Below the pieces are notes generated by a model. The model made no database searches. It worked only from the letters and a program-made list of their open reading frames with translations, and had not been told where the DNA came from. Of a DNA stretch of 39,611 bases, positions 15,548 to 23,614 are shown one piece after another. The stretch lies in the NCBI GenBank assembly GCA_017551515.1, contig JAFZLK010000119.1, positions 1 through 39,611 on the forward strand, given 5' to 3'. The translations under genes and the position numbers were made by a program. Positions within the stretch are counted from its first letter, which is position 1. Each line of letters starts with the position of its first letter. The DNA is from Bacteroidales bacterium. Its GTDB lineage: Bacteria; Bacteroidota; Bacteroidia; Bacteroidales; ML635J-15.

Positions 15548-16339
15548 ATGAATATGACAACTAACAATATGCAATCAGCCATTCTCGCTCACTTGGAAGA
15601 TATTGAGAGAAAGTATGATGTACGAGTTCTGCTCGCTGTAGAGTCGGGGAGCAGGGCTAGGGGACTTTATTCCGATGAAAGCGACTGGGATTTGCGCTTC
15701 GTGTATGTGAACAAGCTCGACTGGTACCTGAATGTGAACGAAGGTCGCGATGTGATTGAAGAAATGTACGACGATAATATTGACATGGTTGGTTGGGAAT
15801 TGCGTAAGACATTGCGACTATTCCAGAAATCCAACCCTTCGCTTATGGAATGGTTGCATTCGCCAGTCATCTATCGTGCCGATGAGGATTTCCTGTCGCG
15901 GATGAGGGCATTGGAACCACTGTATTTCAACCCAATCAAGACAATGTACCACTACGAAAGCCTTTACATTAAGCACGACAAGCGCTATCTGCAGGATTCA
16001 ACAAATCCGCTCAAACGCTTTTTGCATTATCTGCGTGGAATATTGTCGTGTCGCTGGCTCGAGGAGCATAAGACCATGCCGCCTGTGCTTTTTAGTGAAT
16101 TGGTGCAATCCACAGTAGATGAAGAAGTTATCCGTCAGAAGATTGATGCCTTGATTGCACTTAAAAGGCAAAGCAAGGGAAACGACAACAAGGAAGTAGA
16201 TGCCGACTTGGTGGATTATGCACGCCGTCTGGCAGAACATTTCGAGCATACAATTCCAGATTTTCGTCCAGAAATAAATCACGACGGTAGTTCATCGGAT
16301 TTGGATGCATTATTGAAAGAGATGATATTGAGAAAATAA
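15548..16339 (+). CDS. Predicted nucleotidyltransferase (RlaP/YcgL-like)
   Basis: This 263-residue protein belongs to the DNA polymerase beta-like nucleotidyltransferase superfamily. The motif VESGSRARGLYSDESDWDLRFVYV (from about residue 31; a GS followed by DxD) is the metal and nucleotide site, with the Arg-Gly form typical of the RlaP/YcgL group. The C-terminal half is helical (YHYESLYIKHDKRYLQD, KRFLHYLRG). The ATG at 15548 lies 2 nt after the GH97 stop codon and is preferred over an in-frame start inside GH97. The next gene starts 1 nt after this one stops, so it belongs to the same operon. The substrate is unknown; related proteins are implicated in RNA or tRNA processing. Confidence 0.8.
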   Translation: MNMTTNNMQSAILAHLEDIERKYDVRVLLAVESGSRARGLYSDESDWDLRFVYVNKLDWYLNVNEGRDVIEEMYDDNIDMVGWELRKTLRLFQKSNPSLMEWLHSPVIYRADEDFLSRMRALEPLYFNPIKTMYHYESLYIKHDKRYLQDSTNPLKRFLHYLRGILSCRWLEEHKTMPPVLFSELVQSTVDEEVIRQKIDALIALKRQSKGNDNKEVDADLVDYARRLAEHFEHTIPDFRPEINHDGSSSDLDALLKEMILRK

Positions 16340-16340
16340 T

Positions 16341-17198
16341 ATGAACTTACAGACTAACAGAATCCTCCTTCGTCCTTGGCGCGAAAGCGATGCGGAGACG
16401 CTTTTCAAATACGCCTCCGACCCCAAGGTAGGTCCTCGCGCTGGTTGGCCACCACATAAGTCAGTGGAGGAAAGTTTGAATATTATCCGCACAGTGTTTA
16501 GCACCGAAACCATGTGGGCGGTGGAATGGAAAAAGACTGGCGAAGCCATCGGTTGCGTTGGCTATCTTCCAGCATCCGCTTCAAATCTGAAAATTGCCGA
16601 TGACCAGTGCGAAGTCGGCTATTGGATTGCTCGTCCGTACTGGGGCAAAGGCATTTGCACAGAGGCATTGCAGTTGGTTGTCGACTACTGCTTCCACGAG
16701 AAGGGTTTCTCTGTTCTCTGGGGTGACTATTTTCCCGAGAATCCAGTCTCAGGCAGAGTGATGGAGAAATGCGGGTTCGTTGACACTGGAAAGGAAGTGC
16801 TATGTCCCAATCTCGAAGTTGGTTCCGACAGACCAGTAAAAGTTATGAAGTTGGAAAAGTCACAAAAAATGATTGCCTACTGCGGTATAGATTGCGAAAA
16901 ATGTGACGCCTACCTTGCGACCAAGAACAACGACCAAGCTTTGCGCGAGAAAACCGCAAAACTTTGGAGCAAACTGAACAATGTCCAGATTTTGCCAGAG
17001 CATATCAACTGCGAAGGTTGCCGCGTAGATGGCATCAAAACCGTTTATTGCGAAAAACTATGCCAGATTCGTCAGTGTGCAATAAAAAAAGGAGTGGCGA
17101 CTTGTGGCGAATGTTCGGAACTTGGTAAATGTCAAACAGTTGGAGCAATAATTGAGAATAATACTGATGCTCTTAATAATCTCAAAAGCACAAAGTAG
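16341..17198 (+). CDS. GNAT acetyltransferase fused to a Cys-rich DUF3795 domain
   Basis: The 285-residue product joins two domains in one uninterrupted frame. Residues 1-~172 are a RimJ/RimL-type GNAT fold: TNRILLRPWRESDAETLFKYA, then the acetyl-CoA segment YWGKGICTEALQLVVDY and the C-terminal NPVSGRVMEKCGF. Residues ~176-285 match DUF3795: MIAYCGIDCEKCDAYLAT, INCEGCRVDG, CEKLCQIRQCAIKKGVATCGECSELGKC. About a dozen Cys in paired CxxC-type spacing suggest a metal or Fe-S site. GNAT enzymes acetylate amines on proteins, drugs or metabolites; the role of DUF3795 is unknown. It lies between the nucleotidyltransferase (1 nt) and a CAT-like acetyltransferase (8 nt). Confidence 0.88.
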   Translation: MNLQTNRILLRPWRESDAETLFKYASDPKVGPRAGWPPHKSVEESLNIIRTVFSTETMWAVEWKKTGEAIGCVGYLPASASNLKIADDQCEVGYWIARPYWGKGICTEALQLVVDYCFHEKGFSVLWGDYFPENPVSGRVMEKCGFVDTGKEVLCPNLEVGSDRPVKVMKLEKSQKMIAYCGIDCEKCDAYLATKNNDQALREKTAKLWSKLNNVQILPEHINCEGCRVDGIKTVYCEKLCQIRQCAIKKGVATCGECSELGKCQTVGAIIENNTDALNNLKSTK

Positions 17199-17206
17199 AA
17201 AATAAT

Positions 17207-17824
17207 ATGAAAACTGAAATTAATCCTCAGGAAACCAAGCGGGCATTTGCCTTCGAGATGTGGTTGAACGCGCCAATGCCGATGGTGACACTAGTTAAGA
17301 CAATGAATGTCAGCCGATTGATGAAACTAAGCAAAAAGACTGGTGTAAAGTTCAATACGCTGATGTGCTGGAGCATTGGCAAGGCTGCGATGGAAACAGA
17401 GGAATTGTTTTTGTTGCCCGAAAACGGAAAACTTTTCCGTTACGACAGCATTGCCATAAATGTCGTTGTGAGGAACAACAAGGGAGGCATCAACTCCTGC
17501 GATATTCCTTACTCTGCCGACTTGCAGCAGTTCAACCGCGATTATCTGGAGTTGACAACCAAGGTGGCAAAGGAATGCCAAAGCAGTTTCCTCGATGGCT
17601 ACATGATTGTCGGCACATCGGCCATGATACAGACCGAACTCGACTGCATTGTCAACCAGTACACCGACAAGTTCCTAAACCCGATGGTTATGTGGGGCAA
17701 GTACCGCAGGGGGGTGTTCAAGACCACTTTGCCTGTATCTTTCCAGTTTCACCACGTGCAGATGGATGGGGGAGATGCAGCGAGATTTTTGGAGAGGTTG
17801 CAGAGGAAGATTTTTTTACATTAG
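17207..17824 (+). CDS. Chloramphenicol acetyltransferase-like O-acetyltransferase (CatA family)
   Basis: The 205-residue protein has the length and fold pattern of CAT-type acetyltransferases, which use acetyl-CoA to acetylate hydroxyl groups. The catalytic motif HHxxxDG is intact near the C-terminus as FHHVQMDGGDAARFLERLQ, with the first or second His as general base. FNTLMCWSIGKAAMETEELF and VVVRNNKGG are also family-like. The divergent sequence and position in a glycan and acetyltransferase operon suggest a housekeeping or sugar-acetylating role rather than drug resistance; the sequence alone does not decide. Its 3' end overlaps the convergent Sel1 gene by 9 bp (17816-17824). Confidence 0.88.
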   Translation: MKTEINPQETKRAFAFEMWLNAPMPMVTLVKTMNVSRLMKLSKKTGVKFNTLMCWSIGKAAMETEELFLLPENGKLFRYDSIAINVVVRNNKGGINSCDIPYSADLQQFNRDYLELTTKVAKECQSSFLDGYMIVGTSAMIQTELDCIVNQYTDKFLNPMVMWGKYRRGVFKTTLPVSFQFHHVQMDGGDAARFLERLQRKIFLH

Positions 17825-19117
17825 TCCTAACTTCCGTAATGCTAATAGTTTGTCCTTTGCATTTTTGTTCCCTTGCTCGGCAGATAATTTGTACCACTCA
17901 ATGGCTTTCTCAAGGTTTTCTTCTACACCAGAACCATTTTCATAATACAATCCAAGTTTATATTGCGCTTTATCTGCTCCTTGCTCCGCTGCTTTCATGC
18001 ACCATTCCAAAGCTTTGGCTTGATTCTTTTTAACGCCATCTCCATATTCATAGAATACAGCAAGATTGTACTGTGCTTCTGGCACACCTTGTTCCGCCGC
18101 TTTGATGTACCATTTTGTGGCTTTTTTGTAATTCTTTTGGACGCCTTCTCCTCCCTCATAGCAAACACCAAGATAGAATTGTGCATATGCGTCACCTTGT
18201 TCGGCAGCTTTGGTGAACCATTTTGTTGCTTTTGAAAAATCTGTTTCCACACCTTTCCCATTTCTATAGCATTTCCCCAAATTGAGTTGGGCTTCTTTGT
18301 TCCTTTGCTTTGCGGCTTTGTTGTACCATTCGACGGCTTTTTCAAGATTTTTTTCTATACCTAAACCTTTTTCATAACACAATCCAAGTTTATATTGCGC
18401 TTTATCTGCCCCTTGCTCCGCTGCCTTATTGTACCACTCTGCCGCTTTTTTGTAATTTTTTCTTACGCCATCACCATTATTATAACAGACAGCTAGATTG
18501 TATTGTGCCCACGAGTCACCTTGCTTTGCGGCTTTCAAATACCATTCAACGGCTTTTTTATAATCTTGTTCCAATCCTTCCCCGTCCATATAGCATCGAG
18601 CCAGATTGTACTGGGCGGTAGCAAATCCTTGTTTGGCAGATTTCATAATCCACTCAACGCCTTTCATAAGGTCTTTTTCAACGCCATTTCCGTCCAAATA
18701 GCAGATTCCGATGTCGTTTTGAGCCCATGAATCACCTTGTTCAGCGGCTCTGAAATACCATTCCAAAGCCTTCTTGTAGTCTTTTTCAATACCAGTTCCG
18801 TGATAATAGCAGGCACCAAGATTCCATTGTGCTCCCATTGCTCCTTGTTCTGCTGATTTTGTGAACAATTCTACCGATTTTTCAAGGTTCTTCTCTACAC
18901 CTTTACCATTTTTATAGCATACAGCGAGGTTGTTTTGTGCTCCAGAATGTCCCTGCTCTGCTGCTTTTGTGTACCATTCAATGGTTTTTTCAAGGTCTTT
19001 TTCTATACCCTCACCTTTTTTATAGCGCAAGGCAAGATGAAATTGTGCTTCTGCATCACCTTGTTCTGCCAATGCCTTCAGTTTTTCAACTGTAAATTTT
19101 GAAAAAGGATTTTTCAT
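17816..19117 (-). CDS. Sel1-repeat protein (11 repeats)
   Basis: The 433-residue protein consists almost entirely of eleven 36-residue Sel1-like repeats. Each follows AQxxLxxCYxxGxGVEKDxxKAxEWYxKAAEQG, from residue ~20 to ~415, with a short helical cap (KLLALRKLGLM). Sel1 repeats stack into a superhelix that binds protein partners. There is no signal peptide, so the location is probably cytoplasmic, unlike many exported Sel1 proteins. The repeats are very similar to each other at DNA level, implying recent expansion or homogenisation. It lies 9 nt downstream of the deiminase-family gene in the same operon. The partner is unknown. Confidence 0.93.
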   Translation of the reverse strand: MKNPFSKFTVEKLKALAEQGDAEAQFHLALRYKKGEGIEKDLEKTIEWYTKAAEQGHSGAQNNLAVCYKNGKGVEKNLEKSVELFTKSAEQGAMGAQWNLGACYYHGTGIEKDYKKALEWYFRAAEQGDSWAQNDIGICYLDGNGVEKDLMKGVEWIMKSAKQGFATAQYNLARCYMDGEGLEQDYKKAVEWYLKAAKQGDSWAQYNLAVCYNNGDGVRKNYKKAAEWYNKAAEQGADKAQYKLGLCYEKGLGIEKNLEKAVEWYNKAAKQRNKEAQLNLGKCYRNGKGVETDFSKATKWFTKAAEQGDAYAQFYLGVCYEGGEGVQKNYKKATKWYIKAAEQGVPEAQYNLAVFYEYGDGVKKNQAKALEWCMKAAEQGADKAQYKLGLYYENGSGVEENLEKAIEWYKLSAEQGNKNAKDKLLALRKLGLM

Positions 19118-19126
19118 AGATAATAG

Positions 19127-19984
19127 TTATTTGATGTCATGTCTATTGTATAATTCCCAAGTAACACAATGTAAAGCACCACCATCCTCAATTAACGGAT
19201 AAGCATATATGGGAATAATCTCATAATCAGATGAAAATAATTTTTCAAATGTTTTTATTGCTGCAATATCACAATTACAATTACAATCAGCAGAAAGACA
19301 AGGAAGTAAAATTCCACCGGGAACTTGCAAGTAATTTAGATAGCACCATGAGTTTTCATTTTCCACACAATCATATGATAGTTCTATAACCTCAAAATGT
19401 GCTTTCAAAATATTTAATAACCTTTTATGAAATGCTTTATCTTTTTTCCAACAATTATTTAATAAAATTTTGTTTTTTCCAAGATATGAAATCATTCCAT
19501 CTGTATGTCCACAAGGTTCATTCATATCCCAAGGCAACAAAATTATTTCAGCATGTAATTTATTGCTCAAATCATTAAGCATATCACGCGGATTTTTTTC
19601 TGGATTCTCGCTAAATATTTTGTCTGTCATTATTACCTTATCGGCACATCTAACATAGTTTCCCCCATCAAAAACAATATTCATATTGGTTGGAGCATAA
19701 AGATTTAACCCTTTACACGCCTGCTCTTGGTTTGAGATATACTTTTGCTTTGTTTTGTAATTTGCTAAGTAATCAGGATTGTAGATGTATTTTGCATATA
19801 TGTTGTCATCAGAAATTCTTACGGGCATATAATCCCTGCACCAATAATCGTTCGTGTTATTACAACTCAACTCTTGATGCTTTATATTTAATTTTTCGAG
19901 AGCAACAAAGATGGATTCTGCGACTCTTTTCGTTTTTGGCGTTCTACTTAGCCATTCAGATGTGTAAATAATAGGATTTGTCAT
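19127..19984 (-). CDS. Agmatine deiminase / Porphyromonas-type peptidylarginine deiminase family protein
   Basis: The family hydrolyses guanidino groups of agmatine or peptidyl-arginine, releasing ammonia, on a pentein fold. The 285-residue protein shows the active-site landmarks in order: NDYWCRDYMPV (Asp, about residue 49), IVFDGGNY (about 103), CGHTDGMISYL (His, about 160) and GGALHCVTWEL, with the nucleophile at C273. It is shorter than standard agmatine deiminases (about 340-370), mainly in the central region. It lacks a signal peptide, so a small-molecule substrate in the cytoplasm is more likely than a secreted protein-citrullinating role. It lies between an unknown gene (17 nt) and the Sel1 gene (9 nt). 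Confidence 0.85.
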   Translation of the reverse strand: MTNPIIYTSEWLSRTPKTKRVAESIFVALEKLNIKHQELSCNNTNDYWCRDYMPVRISDDNIYAKYIYNPDYLANYKTKQKYISNQEQACKGLNLYAPTNMNIVFDGGNYVRCADKVIMTDKIFSENPEKNPRDMLNDLSNKLHAEIILLPWDMNEPCGHTDGMISYLGKNKILLNNCWKKDKAFHKRLLNILKAHFEVIELSYDCVENENSWCYLNYLQVPGGILLPCLSADCNCNCDIAAIKTFEKLFSSDYEIIPIYAYPLIEDGGALHCVTWELYNRHDIK

Positions 19985-20001
19985 AATAATAAAGTTTTAA
20001 G

Positions 20002-20664
20002 TTATACAAAATCTTCTCTTGTAAAGCTCCATTTCCGTTCACATTTTTTCTCTTTAATTTTTATGTATTCAGTTTCACTTTTGGATTGAAATACATTCTG
20101 ACGTGTCTTTTCAGTGATTTCTTTTAATCTTGCTCTTGGAGAATCTACCCACTTAATGTTATTGTCATTCTCAAGAGAAAATCCATTCAGCAAGGTATAT
20201 AGGTAAGTAGATTGAGAGTTGTTTTCGTATTCTTTAGAATTCATAAACATACTTTTATTAGTTTTATCATTTTTTCTCCATTTTAAATAAGAACCATTAT
20301 TATCTACTACCTCATAAGAACGAATAAGTGCAGAAGCACGATATTCTCCAGATTCGCTTTCAAATGTGATGTCAAAACCAGAAGCATGCGCGTGTAAAGT
20401 CATAATTGGAAAATATGGAACGGTTTCCAAATCTCGACCATTGCGATGATAAACGATAGGGTCGTGGATTCCAGAATCTTTCTCGCTGTGGAAATAAAAC
20501 TCTACTGTTCTAATATACACTTTGTAGTCATTACGCACTTGAATATAGCCTCCATAAAGGAATGCAGATGCTAGTTCTTTAAAGATATTTTGAAGTTCTT
20601 CTTCATTGGAAACATTTTTGACTTTTCTTTCAAAATCTTTTAATTTTTCAATCAATTTATCCAT
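20002..20664 (-). CDS. Conserved hypothetical protein
   Basis: This 220-residue soluble protein has an N-terminal helical stretch (MDKLIEKLKDFERKVKNVSNEEELQ). A beta-rich core carries FYFHSEKDSGIHDPIVYHRNG, MTLHAHASGFDITFES and YRASALIRSYEV. The His-x-His and Asp in the LHAHASGFDI segment recall a catalytic or metal site and may relate to 3-methyladenine-glycosylase-like folds, but I cannot confirm that. The C-terminus is highly charged (KIKEKKCERKWSF). It heads a leftward three-gene operon with the deiminase-family and Sel1 genes. A TACTTTTG -7 element lies about 33 nt upstream. AT-rich. Confidence 0.7.
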   Translation of the reverse strand: MDKLIEKLKDFERKVKNVSNEEELQNIFKELASAFLYGGYIQVRNDYKVYIRTVEFYFHSEKDSGIHDPIVYHRNGRDLETVPYFPIMTLHAHASGFDITFESESGEYRASALIRSYEVVDNNGSYLKWRKNDKTNKSMFMNSKEYENNSQSTYLYTLLNGFSLENDNNIKWVDSPRARLKEITEKTRQNVFQSKSETEYIKIKEKKCERKWSFTREDFV

Positions 20665-20696
20665 AATATTTACATTTAAAAATCAACTTACACTGG

Positions 20697-20704
20697 CAAA
20701 AGTA
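20697..20704 (-). promoter_or_regulatory. -7 promoter element of the leftward unknown-deiminase-Sel1 operon
   Basis: On the minus strand this reads TACTTTTG, an exact TAnnTTTG match about 33 nt upstream of the start at 20664. A weaker CTTG lies 20 bp further upstream. Confidence 0.55.
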
Positions 20705-20798
20705 TGGGACAAAAATCTGGTAACCAAGTTTTTTTTGTTAAAATTTGTTAAACTTTCCGAAGAATTTATTTTATAATTGTTTGATTATTAAAATATTA

Positions 20799-20827
20799 TT
20801 TGCAAATAAATATTTTTTGTATTTTTG
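20799..20827 (+). promoter_or_regulatory. Promoter of the 174-residue lipoprotein gene
   Basis: TTTG at 20799-20802 and TATTTTTG at 20820-20827 match the -33 and -7 elements with 17 bp between them. The -7 box ends 29 nt before the ATG. Confidence 0.6.
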
Positions 20828-20856
20828 TCCCCCGATAACATGACAACAATTTAAAG

Positions 20857-21381
20857 ATGAAAACTATAATATCAATCTTCGCAGTGGCGATACTTCTTTT
20901 TGCTATTACTTCATGCAAAAACGAACCTAAAGTTGAAGGACATTACACCTATCAGCATGGCTGGAACTACGACATCGATGAGGGGCATGTTGATGTGCAC
21001 GAAACAGGCACCATGGACTTCTATAAAGATGCCACCGCCCTCGACTCCGCCCGTCAGGTGTATAATGTGACACTAAAGGATGGTGGCAAGATAACTTGGG
21101 TTTTCAACTATGTAAGTCCGAGCCTTTGGCATGTCGATGGCGAGGATTTCTATTTTGCTGGTGTTGATGAGACTTTCCGCATGGAGTTGGTAGAAAATAC
21201 CGCCGATGGTTGCGACAAAGACTACTCAACCGAGTTGGCTCAACGCATGATTGAAAGCGTAAGCAGTGGCATTGCCCGTGAAATCAAATTTCATCTCGCC
21301 AACCTTACAGAAAAGGAGCTCGTATGGAACTACACCTATTCCGATGGGCACACTGATACTTGGGAGTTTTATAGGGAATGA
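20857..21381 (+). CDS. Lipoprotein of unknown function
   Basis: The 174-residue product begins with a lipoprotein signal peptide (MKTIISIFAVAILLFAITSC; lipidated Cys about residue 20). The mature domain has alternating aromatic and polar strands (GHYTYQHGWNYDIDEG, GTMDFYKDATALDSARQ, WVFNYVSPSLWHVDGEDFYFAG, LVWNYTYSDGHTDTWEFY). This looks like a lipocalin- or META-type small beta-barrel reporting ligand-dependent folding, though I do not recognise a named family. It is transcribed alone from its own promoter. The next gene is convergent, with only 7 bp between stop codons. Confidence 0.75.
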   Translation: MKTIISIFAVAILLFAITSCKNEPKVEGHYTYQHGWNYDIDEGHVDVHETGTMDFYKDATALDSARQVYNVTLKDGGKITWVFNYVSPSLWHVDGEDFYFAGVDETFRMELVENTADGCDKDYSTELAQRMIESVSSGIAREIKFHLANLTEKELVWNYTYSDGHTDTWEFYRE

Positions 21382-21388
21382 ACATTGA

Positions 21389-22777
21389 TCAATCCTCTTT
21401 TTTCTGTTCTTCCGAATTTTTGGCTTCCTCTGCTGCAATTGCTTCATTTTCTTTCCGTTTTGTTGATAATATTTCGAGCCATCCGAGAGCAAAGAACGGA
21501 ATAAGAGGAATTTTAAACCTTACCAAAGCGCCAAAGTTGGAGGTTGAAATACCAATACCAAGCGCAAGAACTACAGAAAATAGGAAGCACATGCTGACAA
21601 ATGGATTGCCAAGTATTTGTTTTATAGTGTATTTTATTCCAGCCTTGAAGAATACAAATATTGAAAGTATGAGAAACGCAGAATTTTCCAATCCAGACAA
21701 AAGCATTACGGCACTACCGCTCTCAAATATGAACGGGCGGTACAATCCTGCAATTATAGCTTTTGGTCCCATTGCCAAAAGGCTTCCCAGTGAACCGTCA
21801 AAGTCACCGATGTCGAAAGCATGTCCCTCGTAATATTCCTGCTTTAAATCCTGCTGTGTTACACTTGCTTGGTTAAGCATTGAATCGACATTGCTAAATG
21901 TGCCACCTACACTTTCTCCAACAAACCTTAAGGCATACATTCCTCCGAATGCAACAATAAGTATAAGTAAAGGTGCAATAATAAATTTGAAAAGCGTACT
22001 TTTTACTCTTTTTATATATCCACTTCCAAGCCATACCATACAACCTGCTATTGCAGCGTATAGGATGTAAACTTTCAGTTCCATTACGATATAGGCACTT
22101 AACAAAAGTCCCAAAATAGTGGATATGCGGATTTTCCTGTCGAAGAAAATCTTGGCAAAGCACATTATAAAAACAAGGTTGAATGTGAAAGTAAAACTAT
22201 CCTTCATAAGTGCTGAACTCCAGAATCCGACAGATGGAACCATCATTATGCAGATAAATGTAAACTTATTGCTACAATTTATCTTTGTACGTATGTATTG
22301 GAAGAATTTCCAGTTTAGCAAGTATGTAAATACAGCCAAGCAAATATTGATGGTATAATAGTTGTCGCCACCAATAATTGCGAATGGAGAAAGAAATCTA
22401 TGTAAAGCATATTTTGATGGGTCGCGAAAAGCAGGGTAATATGCAAGTCCGCTTGGAAGTGTGTTTATGTTTGTTTTATCTATAGTATCAAACAATATAC
22501 TGAAATATGATGACGGATCCTGAAAAAGAACTCTTCCAAGTCTTGTCGAAGACATGAAATATGAATATGTATCTCCAGCCCAACCATAATAGAAATCATA
22601 AATAACAGCAAATCCGATGCAACATGCCATTTTGAAACCAAAGCCCAGAAAAAAATACCGCTTTGTTTCATCATCGTTCTTGTACTTGAATAACGAGATG
22701 AACCACACAATTAGGAAGGCTAATGCCAAATATCCCAATATGAGTAGTACACCTTCAAGTGTCAGAAACTTGTGCAT
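21389..22777 (-). CDS. Multi-pass inner-membrane protein of unknown function
   Basis: The 462-residue protein has roughly ten hydrophobic spans between residues ~8 and ~440, starting VLLILGYLALAFLIVWFISL. The soluble C-terminal tail is highly charged (STKRKENEAIAAEEAKNSEEQKKED). A loop of about 55 residues after the second or third span (YDFYYGWAGDTYSYFMSS...) contains conserved-looking Asp and aromatic residues. The topology resembles polysaccharide polymerases or membrane glycosyltransferases, but no signature is clear enough to assign one. It starts 15 nt after the e(P4)-type phosphatase gene and is the third gene of the ftsE operon. Confidence 0.75.
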   Translation of the reverse strand: MHKFLTLEGVLLILGYLALAFLIVWFISLFKYKNDDETKRYFFLGFGFKMACCIGFAVIYDFYYGWAGDTYSYFMSSTRLGRVLFQDPSSYFSILFDTIDKTNINTLPSGLAYYPAFRDPSKYALHRFLSPFAIIGGDNYYTINICLAVFTYLLNWKFFQYIRTKINCSNKFTFICIMMVPSVGFWSSALMKDSFTFTFNLVFIMCFAKIFFDRKIRISTILGLLLSAYIVMELKVYILYAAIAGCMVWLGSGYIKRVKSTLFKFIIAPLLILIVAFGGMYALRFVGESVGGTFSNVDSMLNQASVTQQDLKQEYYEGHAFDIGDFDGSLGSLLAMGPKAIIAGLYRPFIFESGSAVMLLSGLENSAFLILSIFVFFKAGIKYTIKQILGNPFVSMCFLFSVVLALGIGISTSNFGALVRFKIPLIPFFALGWLEILSTKRKENEAIAAEEAKNSEEQKKED

Positions 22778-22792
22778 TGGCGATGTAAGTGT

Positions 22793-23614
22793 TTAGAAGG
22801 TTTTGAGTGCGTTTATGCGGTTTTCGCGTGCAGTTTCTTCCTTGTTGGCAAGTATTGGCTTTTCCCATGTTCCGTAGGTCGGGTTGGGCAATACAATGTA
22901 GCGAGTACCAAGCAATTCAACGATTTCGTCGGTTTCGGCAAGCATATCGCCTGCGGTTTTGCGTTCGTCAAAGATTTCGGAGTGGTCGCCTAAGTTGTCA
23001 CCAACAAGCATAACGATTTCGTATTTTTCCGAAACCAATTCGCGGCGTTCCTTCTTGCAACTAGATGCATCCTTTTCCTTCATGTAGAAGTTTTCGGCAG
23101 GTATTTCGGGGAAACCGAGCTTTTTCATGTTAGCCATTGTCGGTTCAAGTTCTTCGGGGTATCGGTTCGAGATAAAGATTATTTCTACGCCGAGAGATTG
23201 TGCGTATTTCAAGAAATCGATTGCACCAGGCACTTCGGTTGCATCGGCTTTCGATGTCCATATCGCCCAAGTGGAATCGCTGAACGATGCCCCTTCTGCA
23301 GCCATGTATGCTTCGTAGTACGAATTGTCGAGTACGGTTTCATCAATGTCGAGAACTACGGCTGCTGGTTTGTCGGTCTGTTTGTTCTTAATGTTTTCAG
23401 CAAGAGCTGATTTTGCAATCTTGTAGGTCTGCAGACAACAGGCGCGGTATTCGGCAGAATGTTGCATCCACAAGGTTGCGTTAATTAGATGGTCGCTTTC
23501 GCCACATTCGGTGGTTGTAGCTATGGGCTCTGTTGTAGTTTCTGAGCCTTTGTTTTGGCAAGCAAGCAAAGATAGGCTTGCAATTGCAATGATATAGAAT
23601 ATGCTTTTTTTCAT
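22793..23614 (-). CDS. 5'-nucleotidase, lipoprotein e(P4) family (HAD acid phosphatase)
   Basis: This is a surface or periplasmic acid phosphatase that dephosphorylates nucleotides such as NMN. The 273-residue protein has a lipobox (MKKSIFYIIAIASLSLLAC, Cys19). HAD motif I is VLDIDETVLDNS (about residue 90), motif II is IFISNR (about 148), and motifs III and IV are the Lys-rich region and MLVGDNLGDHSEIF (about 205-218). The C-terminal YIVLPNPTYGTWEKPI is typical of the e(P4) group. Its ATG overlaps the ftsE stop codon (ATGA, 23611-23614), so the two are translationally coupled. It could supply nucleosides or phosphate from outside the cell. Confidence 0.93.
   Translation of the reverse strand: MKKSIFYIIAIASLSLLACQNKGSETTTEPIATTTECGESDHLINATLWMQHSAEYRACCLQTYKIAKSALAENIKNKQTDKPAAVVLDIDETVLDNSYYEAYMAAEGASFSDSTWAIWTSKADATEVPGAIDFLKYAQSLGVEIIFISNRYPEELEPTMANMKKLGFPEIPAENFYMKEKDASSCKKERRELVSEKYEIVMLVGDNLGDHSEIFDERKTAGDMLAETDEIVELLGTRYIVLPNPTYGTWEKPILANKEETARENRINALKTF

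Noticed and set aside
17207..17824. Chloramphenicol-resistance gene
   Set aside because: The HHxxxDG motif shows the family only. There is no mobile context, and it sits in a chromosomal operon with other modification genes.
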